A stretch of DNA of 64,000 nucleotides. It comes from Pseudocolwellia sp. AS88. Lineage in GTDB: Bacteria; Pseudomonadota; Gammaproteobacteria; Enterobacterales; Alteromonadaceae. Every line of letters begins with the position of its first letter. The stretch's first letter is position 1. Where the stretch lies: NCBI RefSeq assembly GCF_030551755.1, contig NZ_JAUPEC010000003.1, positions 186,001 through 250,000 of the forward strand, in the 5' to 3' direction. A program made the translations under genes and the position numbers. The notes under the pieces were generated by a model. That model was not told the DNA's origin, did not search any database, and saw nothing but the letters and a program-made list of their open reading frames with translations. This document shows, piece by piece, positions 35,579 through 44,473 of this stretch.

Positions 35579-37141
35579 TTATTCAAGGTCACTGCGATTT
35601 TCTTTTAATTGTCGATAAGCATTATTGAGTTTGTTGGTAATAACTTCTTGTGGGCAAGGCTTCGACATATAGTCGTCAAAACCTGCAGAAATACAATGTT
35701 CAACGGCATCATCTAAGGCATCAGCGGTTATTGCAATAAGCCATATAGGTTTTTCATGTTCTTGTTTGGATATAATGGAGGCTAGCTCAAAACCATCTAA
35801 ATTTGGCATGTGGCAATCTGAAATAATAATGTCGTAAGCAAGCTCATTATGCATGTCCAAAGCTTGTTTTCCGTCTTGTGCAATATGTGGCGAAATATTC
35901 AAACGCTCTAATTGGGCTGTTAATACTTTAAGATTAACAATATTATCTTCAGCAATTAATACTCTTAACCCCTTAAATCTATTATCGTTTGGTGGGTTAA
36001 TAACACGTTTGTTCTTTCGTCTATCTTCAGTATCACTTTCAACACCTGACTGGATCAACGATAGGTCAAAATAGAAATTACTACCTTCGCCTTCTACTGA
36101 TTCTAATTGTATCTGGCTATTCATGGCGGTAGCTATTTCTTGACAAATACTTAGGCCTAAACCTGTTCCGCCATATTTTCGTGTAATAGCGTCGTCAGCT
36201 TGTTTAAAAGGTGTAAATAATGATGTTTGGTGTTTAAGTGGGATACCTATGCCAGTGTCTTTGATCGAGACTCTAATTGTATCTATTGTTTGTTCATCTT
36301 TAATATTAGACTCTAGCAAATCTATTGTAAGAGTTACTGCCCCCTTCTCTGTAAATTTAATCGCATTACTTAATAAGTTATTTAATACCTGAGACATACG
36401 CGTTGGGTCGGTTAGGTAATTATGAGTAATGCTGTCAGCAACATGATAGCTAAGATTAAGTTCATGAGGAGTTAATTGCTTAAAGCTATTGGTAATATTA
36501 CGGCTTAATTGATGTAAGTTAACCGGTACGCTTTCTAAAGTAAGTTTACCTGCATCCATTTTTGAAAAATCGAGTACATCGTTTAATAAAGCGAGCAAAT
36601 TACCCGCAGAACTTTTTAAGGTGCCAAGTAATTCTTGTTGGTGATTGTTTAGTTCTGTGTAAGTTAGTGCTTCTGCCATACCTAAAACACCATTCATAGG
36701 TGTTCTTATTTCATGGCTCATACGGGCTAAGAACGTTAATTTTTCTTGAGCTGACTCTTCTGCATGCTGTCTAGCTTCTTCTGCGACCTTTAATTCTTTT
36801 TCTATTGCTTTTCGTAACGCTTCTTTTGCTTGAATTTTACGGTAGTAAATAAACATAACTAAGATCACAAAAATACAAATTGTAGCGATAACGTAAAGCG
36901 CTTGTTTATAAACATTACGTATTTGCTTTTGTGTATCTAGATGGAGGACCGATAAGGCATTAGCTGATTGTTCATCCAACGTTTGTCCGTTTGTTAACTG
37001 AATCACTTGAGGGAATTCAATCAGATTATTTTTTGCTTGAACTTGTTGGATATGAAACAAAACACTTGTAACTAAGATGAAAGCAAAAAAAGCTTTAGAG
37101 TCTAGCAAAGAGGATAATCCTTTATTCCAATTGTTAATCAT
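35579..37141 (-). CDS. Hybrid sensor histidine kinase with receiver domain
   Basis: 520 residues. Helices near 15–35 and 80–100 bracket only about 45 periplasmic residues, followed by a coiled coil, HisKA (FLARMSHEIRTPMNG, His near 143), HATPase (NLLSNAIKFTE, DTGIGIP, GGTGLGLSI) and a REC domain (LIAEDNIVNLKVL; phospho-acceptor in IIISDCHMPNLDGFE). No Hpt or output domain, so phosphate must pass to a separate Hpt protein. The very small external loop suggests sensing within the membrane or through a partner. Monocistronic. Confidence 0.92.
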   Translation of the reverse strand: MINNWNKGLSSLLDSKAFFAFILVTSVLFHIQQVQAKNNLIEFPQVIQLTNGQTLDEQSANALSVLHLDTQKQIRNVYKQALYVIATICIFVILVMFIYYRKIQAKEALRKAIEKELKVAEEARQHAEESAQEKLTFLARMSHEIRTPMNGVLGMAEALTYTELNNHQQELLGTLKSSAGNLLALLNDVLDFSKMDAGKLTLESVPVNLHQLSRNITNSFKQLTPHELNLSYHVADSITHNYLTDPTRMSQVLNNLLSNAIKFTEKGAVTLTIDLLESNIKDEQTIDTIRVSIKDTGIGIPLKHQTSLFTPFKQADDAITRKYGGTGLGLSICQEIATAMNSQIQLESVEGEGSNFYFDLSLIQSGVESDTEDRRKNKRVINPPNDNRFKGLRVLIAEDNIVNLKVLTAQLERLNISPHIAQDGKQALDMHNELAYDIIISDCHMPNLDGFELASIISKQEHEKPIWLIAITADALDDAVEHCISAGFDDYMSKPCPQEVITNKLNNAYRQLKENRSDLE

Positions 37142-37301
37142 ATTTCAATATCTCGTAGCAAACTTATTAAATATTTGTTTTAAATCATAGTACACCATCA
37201 ACAATTTATGTCTATTAAATGAAGGAAATAACCGAGATGATTAAAAATATTGAGTGAATTTATTGATTGATCTAGGGGCTAGGTGATAAATTAAATACAA
37301 C

Positions 37302-37313
37302 TTGTATATACAA
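37302..37313. promoter_or_regulatory. HutC-like operator
   Basis: TTGTATATACAA is a perfect 12-bp palindrome, 52 bases before hutG. It matches the TGTATA-type sites bound by the histidine-utilisation repressor HutC. hutC itself is not in the window. Confidence 0.7.
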
Positions 37314-37364
37314 TCTTGTGGTTAACACATTCTTACACGAAAAAATCAGGATCAAAAATAGATT

Positions 37365-38168
37365 ATGGCTTGTTATTCATTATTAAAAGGTTCCACACCT
37401 CTACTTATTAGTATGCCGCATATTGGTCAAATAATTCCTCAATCTATAGCAAGTTTAATGACTGATGAGGCTTTGCTAATCAAAGATACTGATTGGTATA
37501 TTGATAGGTTATATGATTTTGCTCACGAGATAGGAGCAACTATTATTAAGCCGCACGCCAGCCGTTATGTTATCGATTTGAATAGGGGAGTTGATGGGGT
37601 AAATTTATACCCAGGGGCTGATAGTACTGAGTTGTGCCCTAGCTCGACCTTTAACCGCACACCTATTTATCTAGATAAAAGTATAGTGCCCACTGAAGAA
37701 GTAGATAAGCGTGTAACGGAATACTGGCAGCCTTATCATGATGAAGTTAAAAATACATTAGCCCAAATAAAAGCCAAATTTGGTTTTGCAATTATTTTGG
37801 ATGCACATTCAATATTGTCAGAAGTGCCACGCTTTTTTGATGGAAAATTACCAGACTTTAACTGGGGTACAGCTAACGGAAGAAGTTGTTCAGAAGAGAT
37901 TATTAATAGCATAAAAGCTTTAGATTTTAGTCCTTATACCCTTGTATGGAATGAGCGCTTTAAAGGCGGTTATATAACACGAGAATATGGTGATCCTGAA
38001 AATAACATCCATGCTATTCAGCTTGAATTATCTCAGCGAACTTATATGAATGAAGACGAATTCACCTTTAACGATAGCTTAGCTAAGCAAGTACAACCGA
38101 TATTAAAAGCCATAGTCGAAGCCTTACTCAGCTGTAAACCTAATTTAGTAACAAAGGAGCTTAGTTAA
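37365..38168 (+). CDS. hutG: N-formylglutamate deformylase
   Basis: 267 residues. The FGase/HutG2 family is seen in TPLLISMPHIGQIIP, HASRYVIDLNRGVDG, ILDAHSILSEVPRFF and NRFKGGYITREYG-like WNERFKGGYITREYGDP. It hydrolyses N-formyl-L-glutamate to glutamate and formate, the last step of the five-step histidine pathway that uses HutF. It is two bases upstream of hutF, so co-transcribed, and a HutC-like palindrome lies upstream, indicating induction by urocanate. Confidence 0.95.
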   Translation: MACYSLLKGSTPLLISMPHIGQIIPQSIASLMTDEALLIKDTDWYIDRLYDFAHEIGATIIKPHASRYVIDLNRGVDGVNLYPGADSTELCPSSTFNRTPIYLDKSIVPTEEVDKRVTEYWQPYHDEVKNTLAQIKAKFGFAIILDAHSILSEVPRFFDGKLPDFNWGTANGRSCSEEIINSIKALDFSPYTLVWNERFKGGYITREYGDPENNIHAIQLELSQRTYMNEDEFTFNDSLAKQVQPILKAIVEALLSCKPNLVTKELS

Positions 38169-38170
38169 TT

Positions 38171-39550
38171 ATGTTGTTATACGTTGAAAAGGTACTTTTA
38201 AGTCATGGTTGGCAACAGAAGAAAACCCTTCGTATAGAAAATGGCATTATCATTGATATTATTGATGACTATGTTGATGGTGCAGAAGCTGTAGGTGTTG
38301 TTATTCCCGGAATGGTGAACTGTCACTCTCATGCTTTTCAACGTGCTTTTGCGGGGTTTAGTGAAATTAAGCGTTCGGGCGACGATAGTTTTTGGTCATG
38401 GCGTGAAGTTATGTACAGCTTTTTAAAAACCCTGACCATTGAAGACGTAGGTATTATTGCTCGCCAACTTTATATTGAAATGCTAAAAAGTGGCTATACT
38501 CGCGTGGCTGAATTCCATTATTTACATTTTGATAAAAATAATGGTGTTGAAGATGTTAAACATTCGGCGCCTAAAATGGCTAAGGTAATATTTGAGTCAG
38601 CGCAAAAAGCAGGTATAGGTTTAACCTTTTTACCTGTTTTATATCAATACGGTGGTTTTGGAGAAAAACCACCTTCTATTAATCAAGCTCGGTTTATTCA
38701 TGGTGTTAATGAATTTAATCAATTAGTCAGTCAGTGTTTTGAATATACCAAAATATTTAGTAACACCAACTTGGGTATAGCGCCTCATTCACTCAGAGCC
38801 GTAGATAAAACTTCTTTACTAAGCGCTGTTGCTCATGTGAGATCTTTAGATAAGAATGCACCGATTCATATTCATATTGCTGAGCAACAACAAGAAGTAG
38901 ATGACTGTCTTTATTTTTATGGAAAGCGACCGATGCAATGGCTTGTTGATAATGTAGAGCTAGATAAACATTGGTGTTTAATTCACGCTACTCATATTAA
39001 TGAAGCCGAACGAAAAGCCATTATTGGGCAAGAAGCAGTTGTCGGTATTTGCCCTACAACTGAAGCTAACCTAGGCGACGGTATTTTTCCGACCCTTGAA
39101 TTTGTTACAGAAGGTGGAAGTTTTGCTATTGGATCAGATAGCCATATATCTGTAAATCCTGTCGAAGAGTTACGTTGGCTTGAATACGCTCAACGTCTTA
39201 CCAAGCAAAAGCGAGCATTATTGGCATCAACTGAACAGCCTTCTATCGGTAATTATATATGGGACAAAGCGTTAACTGGCGGAATGAATTCTACGAGTAG
39301 TAATGTTGGCGAATTAGCCATAGGTAAACAAGCAGATTTACTCGTGTTAGATAAAGAACGATTGGCAACTTTTGCTAACGATGAGCAATTTATTTTAGAT
39401 AGTTTACTTTTTGCCAGTCAAACAAATATGATCAACGATGTTATGGTTAAGGGTAAATGGGTGGTTAGAAAGGGAGTACATAGTGATGAAAAACAGAGTA
39501 TGCAAGATTTTTCAGCGTTATTAGCTGAAATTCAACATACTGCTCACTAA
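38171..39550 (+). CDS. hutF: Formimidoylglutamate deiminase
   Basis: 459 residues, amidohydrolase superfamily. The metal ligands are visible as VNCHSHAFQRAF (HxH), HIHIAEQ, LIHATHIN and IGSDSHISVNP. The typical N-terminal beta-sandwich (LLYVEKVLLSHGWQQ) and C-terminal QADLLVLDKE complete the fold. It deaminates N-formimino-L-glutamate to N-formylglutamate and ammonia, feeding hutG. hutU, hutH, hutI and hutC are elsewhere. Confidence 0.95.
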   Translation: MLLYVEKVLLSHGWQQKKTLRIENGIIIDIIDDYVDGAEAVGVVIPGMVNCHSHAFQRAFAGFSEIKRSGDDSFWSWREVMYSFLKTLTIEDVGIIARQLYIEMLKSGYTRVAEFHYLHFDKNNGVEDVKHSAPKMAKVIFESAQKAGIGLTFLPVLYQYGGFGEKPPSINQARFIHGVNEFNQLVSQCFEYTKIFSNTNLGIAPHSLRAVDKTSLLSAVAHVRSLDKNAPIHIHIAEQQQEVDDCLYFYGKRPMQWLVDNVELDKHWCLIHATHINEAERKAIIGQEAVVGICPTTEANLGDGIFPTLEFVTEGGSFAIGSDSHISVNPVEELRWLEYAQRLTKQKRALLASTEQPSIGNYIWDKALTGGMNSTSSNVGELAIGKQADLLVLDKERLATFANDEQFILDSLLFASQTNMINDVMVKGKWVVRKGVHSDEKQSMQDFSALLAEIQHTAH

Positions 39551-39613
39551 TCCAAAGTTATTAGGAAAAAGAGAGCAGTAAGCGGTTAAATAGGTATCCC
39601 TCTTAGCTAAAAG

Positions 39614-39970
39614 TTAAAAATAACTTCTATATCTGCCTATAACTTTACAAACCATTTTTTGATTAGCTGTTTGAAAATTATAATCAGGTTTTGGTTTATC
39701 ACAATGTTCTTTATAAAACGTGATAACTTTATCTCGTTCAGAGGTTAACTCTGTGGCATAGGTTATTTCTTCAGGGGTAAAGTGATCAAACTTTTGCTCT
39801 AAATCGCTATAAACTTTTTTAACACTCAATTTTACTTTAGTGTCAGTTGCATTATTAAACCCTGTAAGTATCGATTCTTTTTGTTCTTGATACCAAGTTT
39901 CTAACTCTGGTTGAGGGTAAAAATGCAAAAATACTGCAGCTGCGACGATCAATATCAATAAATTTTTCAT
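39614..39970 (-). CDS. Small hypothetical membrane-anchored or secreted protein
   Basis: 118 residues. One N-terminal hydrophobic helix (about 3–17) followed by a charged, helical, probably periplasmic domain with two cysteines (KEHCDKPK and KMVCKVIG) that could form a disulfide. Family not recognised. It lies convergent to hutF and divergent from ccoG. Conservation cannot be judged here; it has an ATG start and ordinary codon use. Confidence 0.6.
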   Translation of the reverse strand: MKNLLILIVAAAVFLHFYPQPELETWYQEQKESILTGFNNATDTKVKLSVKKVYSDLEQKFDHFTPEEITYATELTSERDKVITFYKEHCDKPKPDYNFQTANQKMVCKVIGRYRSYF

Positions 39971-40091
39971 ATCTTGGCGTATAATGGTGTGGTTTTGATA
40001 GGATAATCAATTTTTCGTCAACAATATATTATCTTTGTCACTTTTCCTGTTTGATTTTTAATGAACGGTTTTGCTAAGTAAGGACTTTTTT

Positions 40092-41525
40092 GTGAATGAG
40101 CAAGAGTTAAAAAATAAATCCGCAGTTCAAATTCCTGTAAAAAATATCGTAATTCATAAAACTAAAGGGGTAGAAACTTATCAGCCCAGTGATCAGATTT
40201 ATGTGCGTAAAGTGTCGGGCTTTTTTCAAAAGCTGAGGCAACGAATGAACTTGGTTTATTTTGCTTTTTTTGCTTTATTACCATGGATTCAATTTAATGG
40301 TCATCAAGCCGTATTATTTGATATTGAATCACAAAGATTTACTATTTTTGGTTTAACTTTGTGGCCTCAAGATCTTACTTTATTAGCTTGGTTATTTATT
40401 TTAGGTGCTTTTCTTCTCTTTTTTGTTACTGCATTTTTGGGGCGTGTTTGGTGTGGTTATATGTGCCCACAAACTGTTTGGACTTTTATTTTTATTTGGT
40501 TTGAAGAAAAAATAGAAGGTACTGCTAATAAGCGTAAAAAGCTTGATAGCCAAAAGATGGATTTTAATAAATTTTGGCGGAAAACTTTAAAACATACTTC
40601 TTGGGTACTGTTTTCATTATTTACCGCTATGACCTTTGTTGGTTATTTTGCACCTATGCGAGAGGTATTTATTGATGTATTTACACTTAACACATCAATA
40701 ACACTAGCGTGTGTCATCTTGTTTTTCACTTTCGCTACATACGGAAATGCTGGTTGGATGCGTGAGACTATGTGTTTGCATATGTGTCCTTATGCACGTT
40801 TTCAATCGGCTATGTTTGATCAAGATACCTTAACCGTATCTTACGATGCCAAACGTGGTGAAAATAGAGGCCCAAGAGGTCGAAAGAAAGATCCTAAAGA
40901 CTTAGGTTTAGGTGATTGCATTGATTGTAATTTGTGTGTTCAGGTTTGCCCAACAGGTATAGATATTCGAAACGGTTTGCAGTATGAATGCATAAACTGT
41001 GGGGCTTGTGTTGATGCTTGTGATGGCGTTATGGACAAGATGGATTACGAAAGAGGTTTGATCCGATATGCAACCGAAAATGAATTAAAAGGTAAAAAGG
41101 TAAAGTTTTTCCGTGGAAAACTAATAGGTTATGCAGTTATTTTATTGGTGATGACAACTTTACTAGTATTAGAAATTGTTAATCGTGTACCTGTATCTCT
41201 AGATATTATTCGTGATCGAAATGAATTATCGAAAGAGAATTTTAATGGTGATATTGAAAATGTTTATACCTTAAAAATTCTGAATATGTCACAAACTGAT
41301 AATACCTATAAATTATCTGTGCGAGGTATAGAGCATACAACATGGCATGGCGACCAAGTAATTAAGGTGCCAGCTGCAGAGGTTTTCACTTTGCCAATTA
41401 GTATTTCAGTCGATCCTTACGAGCTAGAATCGTATATGAACGATATTACTTTTGTTATTGAACAAGTAGAGCCTGTAAGTGATGTTAAGCTTGAACATGA
41501 AAGTAGGTTTTTTAACAAAAGGTAA
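40092..41525 (+). CDS. ccoG: Cytochrome c oxidase accessory protein CcoG (FixG/RdxA)
   Basis: 477 residues from the GTG at 40092, chosen because AAGGA sits eight bases upstream; a longer form would start at a TTG at 40071. Five or so helices and the ferredoxin-type segments LGRVWCGYMCPQTVW, CLHMCPYARFQ, CIDCNLCVQVCPTGIDIR and CINCGACVDACDGVMDK identify CcoG, which reduces copper for assembly of cbb3 oxidase. A C-terminal FixG Ig-like domain (about 360–477) follows. The ccoNOPQ and ccoIS genes are not in the window. An intrinsic terminator follows. Confidence 0.95.
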   Translation: MNEQELKNKSAVQIPVKNIVIHKTKGVETYQPSDQIYVRKVSGFFQKLRQRMNLVYFAFFALLPWIQFNGHQAVLFDIESQRFTIFGLTLWPQDLTLLAWLFILGAFLLFFVTAFLGRVWCGYMCPQTVWTFIFIWFEEKIEGTANKRKKLDSQKMDFNKFWRKTLKHTSWVLFSLFTAMTFVGYFAPMREVFIDVFTLNTSITLACVILFFTFATYGNAGWMRETMCLHMCPYARFQSAMFDQDTLTVSYDAKRGENRGPRGRKKDPKDLGLGDCIDCNLCVQVCPTGIDIRNGLQYECINCGACVDACDGVMDKMDYERGLIRYATENELKGKKVKFFRGKLIGYAVILLVMTTLLVLEIVNRVPVSLDIIRDRNELSKENFNGDIENVYTLKILNMSQTDNTYKLSVRGIEHTTWHGDQVIKVPAAEVFTLPISISVDPYELESYMNDITFVIEQVEPVSDVKLEHESRFFNKR

Positions 41526-41580
41526 TAGGTTTAAATAACCCAAGCTTGACTCAAATAATAAATAGCTGAGCTTAATATCA

Positions 41581-41619
41581 AACGGCAGTAAAAGGTTTTA
41601 ATCTTTACTGCCGTTTTTT
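41581..41619 (+). terminator. Rho-independent terminator after ccoG
   Basis: AACGGCAGTAAA and TTTACTGCCGTT form a perfect 12-bp stem with an 11-base loop, followed by TTTT. Confidence 0.9.
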
Positions 41620-41701
41620 GTTGTTATTGAAAACTTATAATCTCTAGTATGTTACAGCGCTAACGTTTACTATTGGTGCAATTAGTTTTATTGAGAAAAA
41701 C

Positions 41702-42679
41702 ATGTCAGTTTTTGATTTTACTTCACTTTCCCCTGATCTGATTTTAGACGGATTAGAAAGCGTAGGTTTTAATGTAGACAGCGGTTTACTGGCTTTAAAT
41801 AGTTATGAAAATCGCGTGTATCAATTTCATGATGAAAACCTTGTGAAATACGTCACTAAGTTTTATCGTCCAGAGCGTTGGACTGAAAAACAGATAAGAG
41901 AAGAGCTAAACTTTGCTTTAGAGCTTGAAGAGCAAGAATTACCACTAGTAGCGCCTTTATCTGTAAATGGTGAAAGCTTATTTAATTACAAAGGTTATTA
42001 TTTTACCGTATCACCTTGTCGAGGCGGTCGAACCTTTGAAGTGGATAATTTAGACCAACTGGAGTGGATGGGACGCTTTATTGCTCGTATTCATGCAGTA
42101 GCTTCGAAAAAGCCTTTCGAAACACGTATAGCTTTAACAACGGATGATATGCTAATTAACTCAATGCAAATCATTAAAGCGTCTGGCTTTGTACCTAAAT
42201 CACTAAATACTGCTTTTTTTACTATTTTAGAGCAAGTTATAGAGGTTGCTTCAGGTCAGTATAAACCTAAAAAACAAATTAGATTACATGGTGACTGTCA
42301 TGCTGGAAATATATTCTGGACTGATAAAGGCCCGCACTTTGTTGATCTAGATGATTGTAAAATGGGACCTGCTATACAAGACTTATGGATGATGCTTTCA
42401 GGTGATCGAAATGAGCAACTGTTACAACTCGATACACTTTTAACAGGCTATGAAGAGTTTTTTACATTTGATAGTAGTGAGCTTGTTTTGATAGAATCCT
42501 TGAGGACTATGCGAGTTGTACATTATATGGCATGGTTATGTAAGCGATGGAACGACCCAGCTTTCCCTCGAAATTTTCCATGGTTTGATAGTGAAAAGTA
42601 CTGGGAACAACAAATTTTAATGCTGAAAGAGCAAATGTCTGCTTTGCAGCAACCGCCTTTAAGTTTAATTCCAATGTAG
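41702..42679 (+). CDS. srkA: Stress response kinase A (YihE/RdoA)
   Basis: 325 residues, APH/choline-kinase-like fold. Kinase motifs: RLHGDCHAGNIFW (catalytic loop) and PHFVDLDDCKMGPAIQDLW (metal-binding DxD). The N-terminal LALNSYENRVYQF and VKYVTKFYRPERWT are SrkA hallmarks. A Ser/Thr kinase that counters stress-induced death, best known in E. coli where it lies directly upstream of dsbA, as here (38 bases to the chosen dsbA start). Confidence 0.93.
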   Translation: MSVFDFTSLSPDLILDGLESVGFNVDSGLLALNSYENRVYQFHDENLVKYVTKFYRPERWTEKQIREELNFALELEEQELPLVAPLSVNGESLFNYKGYYFTVSPCRGGRTFEVDNLDQLEWMGRFIARIHAVASKKPFETRIALTTDDMLINSMQIIKASGFVPKSLNTAFFTILEQVIEVASGQYKPKKQIRLHGDCHAGNIFWTDKGPHFVDLDDCKMGPAIQDLWMMLSGDRNEQLLQLDTLLTGYEEFFTFDSSELVLIESLRTMRVVHYMAWLCKRWNDPAFPRNFPWFDSEKYWEQQILMLKEQMSALQQPPLSLIPM

Positions 42680-42716
42680 CCAATATTGGCAAAACACATT
42701 TATTAGGATGTTTATA

Positions 42717-43367
42717 ATGAAGAAAATTTTAAGTCTTATCGTTATGTTATGTATGCCATTAATGGCGTGTTCAGCAGAATATAAAGCAGGTGAACACTAC
42801 ACAGTAGTTGACGATAAAGTATCTAAAAAATTAGAAGTTCGTGAGTACTTTTCATTTTATTGCCCACATTGTTTCAACTTCGAACCAATTATGCAGAATG
42901 TTAAAAAAGACTTACCTGCAGGTGCAACATTTGAAATGAATCATGTTGATTTTTTACGTGCAGCTTCTCCTAAAGTTCAAGGCTTATTAAGTAAAGCGAT
43001 AGTTGTTGCTAAGAAAATGGATATGGAGAAAAAAATGGTTGGTGCCATTTTTAATTACCTTCAAGTTCAACGTGCTTTCATTACATCTGAAAAAGACATT
43101 CGTAATATCTTTGTACTAAACGGTGCTGATGGCGAGCAATTTGATAAGTTAATGTCTAGTTTTTCAATTAACAGCCAAGCTAAGTTAATGAAGAAAAACC
43201 AAGAATACTTCTCAAAGAAAACTGGACCTGATGGTAAGCCTTATTTAAATGCGGTTCCTACTGTTATTGTTAATGGTAAATACAGAATTAATCCAGGTGC
43301 GCTAGACAAAGGTGATTTCGAAGGCGATTACAAGAAACTTGTAAATCACTTATTGACGTTGAAATAA
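42717..43367 (+). CDS. dsbA: Thiol:disulfide interchange protein DsbA
   Basis: 216 residues from the ATG at 42717; AGGA lies eight bases upstream, so it is preferred over the ATG at 42708. The signal peptide MKKILSLIVMLCMPLMACSA is followed by a thioredoxin fold with an inserted helical domain. The active site is FYCPHCFNFEP, and the cis-Pro loop is AVPTVIVNGKYRI. It oxidises cysteines in exported proteins and is re-oxidised by DsbB. The order srkA–dsbA is conserved with enterics. A terminator follows. Confidence 0.96.
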   Translation: MKKILSLIVMLCMPLMACSAEYKAGEHYTVVDDKVSKKLEVREYFSFYCPHCFNFEPIMQNVKKDLPAGATFEMNHVDFLRAASPKVQGLLSKAIVVAKKMDMEKKMVGAIFNYLQVQRAFITSEKDIRNIFVLNGADGEQFDKLMSSFSINSQAKLMKKNQEYFSKKTGPDGKPYLNAVPTVIVNGKYRINPGALDKGDFEGDYKKLVNHLLTLK

Positions 43368-43411
43368 CAGCTAATCATTACTGAATAAATACTAAGTTCA
43401 GATTAAATATT

Positions 43412-43437
43412 AAAGAGCGCTTGTCGCTCTTTTTTTA
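43412..43437 (+). terminator. Rho-independent terminator after dsbA
   Basis: AGAGCG and CGCTCT form a stem with a 5-base loop, flanked by AAA and a run of seven T. The stretch from here to 43602 shows no gene. Confidence 0.85.
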
Positions 43438-43602
43438 TGTTTGTTTTACGTGAACTAGAGGACACCCAATATGATTATTGAAAGCATAGTAATGTTCTTT
43501 TCTAATAATAAGTGCTTAATAAATTGCTACGTCCACTACAAGGTAATACCACTACTTGGGAAGTGAAAAAATATTGGTGAGGGCTTAATTGAGTAATTAG
43601 TT

Positions 43603-43797
43603 AACTTGAGTTCGGCTTAATATATTCTTCGCTAACAGCTATGTTTACTTGCTTCATCGTTAAATTTACTTGCAATAGGTTAGCTATTGACGCGAAATTT
43701 GCCTTGAAGAAAGAAAAACTATCAAGCTAGAGTATAAGTTAAATTTTGTTAGTAATAATTTCAATGAATTAAGAACATCTTACACCGAGTTCAGGTT
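43603..43797. mobile_element. MITE copy, family A (about 195 bp, diverged)
   Basis: Left end AACTTGAGTTCGGCTTAA; right end reverse-complemented AACCTGAACTCGGTGTAA. AGTT is duplicated at 43599–43602 and 43798–43801. The interior has drifted from the other copies. The insertion is at the stop codon of the VTT membrane protein gene: the TSD and the first bases of the element complete that gene's TAA. Confidence 0.75.
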
Positions 43798-44461
43798 AGT
43801 TAAGCTCAGATTTTCGGGCTTTATACAGGTAATAGCCAATTAATGTTGCTATTAGAAAGAGTACTACTGCAACACTAATATGTGTAGAGTCAGCCAATTT
43901 AACACCCGATCCAGCCAATGAAAATATAGCCATTTGAGGTATAAAACCAAGGCAACTACCGGCAATATAAGGCAATAGTGGAATATTAGCTATCCCAGCG
44001 AGTATGTTGGTTAAAAAGTTTGAGCCAACCGGAAGTAATCTAATAACTAAAGCTTTTAAAAATGTATCAACAGATAAAAAGTTATTAAGTTTTGTTAGCT
44101 GGTTTTTGTATTTATTGGCGATATAGCTTTGTTGAAATAAAGACGCTATTTGGTAGGTAATAGCAGCGGCAATAGTAACGGTTAGGGTTGCATAAACTAA
44201 ACCTAAAGCGATGCCAAAGAAATATCCGCAAGTAAAAGCGACAACTTGTCTTGGCATGCCTATGCAGGATAGCCCTAACAAGATACTAAGCAATGTTATT
44301 ATAGATTGGAGACTGTTGGGGGAAATTGATAATAAGTACTCTTGAAATGAATCCTGAGTAAAAACAGTAATTGAGATCAAACCATAAAGTACAACAAATG
44401 CACTGATTGCTATCAGCCATAATGTGCTTTTATTAAAGAGTAATTTTTTAAGCCAAAGCAT
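43796..44461 (-). CDS. TVP38/TMEM64 (VTT) family membrane protein
   Basis: 221 residues, six hydrophobic segments. The VTT/SNARE-assoc core is visible as MPRQVVAFTCGYFFGIALGLVYATLTVTIAA and LRLLPVGSNFLTNILAGIANIPLLPYIAGSCLGFIPQ. Related to DedA proteins, implicated in lipid scrambling and envelope homeostasis. It lies 12 bases after the upstream beta-propeller/SHOCT gene, so likely co-transcribed. Its stop codon overlaps a miniature-element insertion but would also have been a stop before insertion. Confidence 0.85.
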   Translation of the reverse strand: MLWLKKLLFNKSTLWLIAISAFVVLYGLISITVFTQDSFQEYLLSISPNSLQSIITLLSILLGLSCIGMPRQVVAFTCGYFFGIALGLVYATLTVTIAAAITYQIASLFQQSYIANKYKNQLTKLNNFLSVDTFLKALVIRLLPVGSNFLTNILAGIANIPLLPYIAGSCLGFIPQMAIFSLAGSGVKLADSTHISVAVVLFLIATLIGYYLYKARKSELN

Positions 44462-44473
44462 TTAACGTTTTGC

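Noticed and set aside
40000-40060. FNR box upstream of ccoG around TTGATTTTTAATGAA
   Set aside because: Only the first half-site matches; the second half differs at most positions.
43438-43602. A possible older element bounded by GGACACCCAATAT and ATATTGGTGAGGG
   Set aside because: The two ends match only partly, there is no target duplication, and no second copy is seen in the window.
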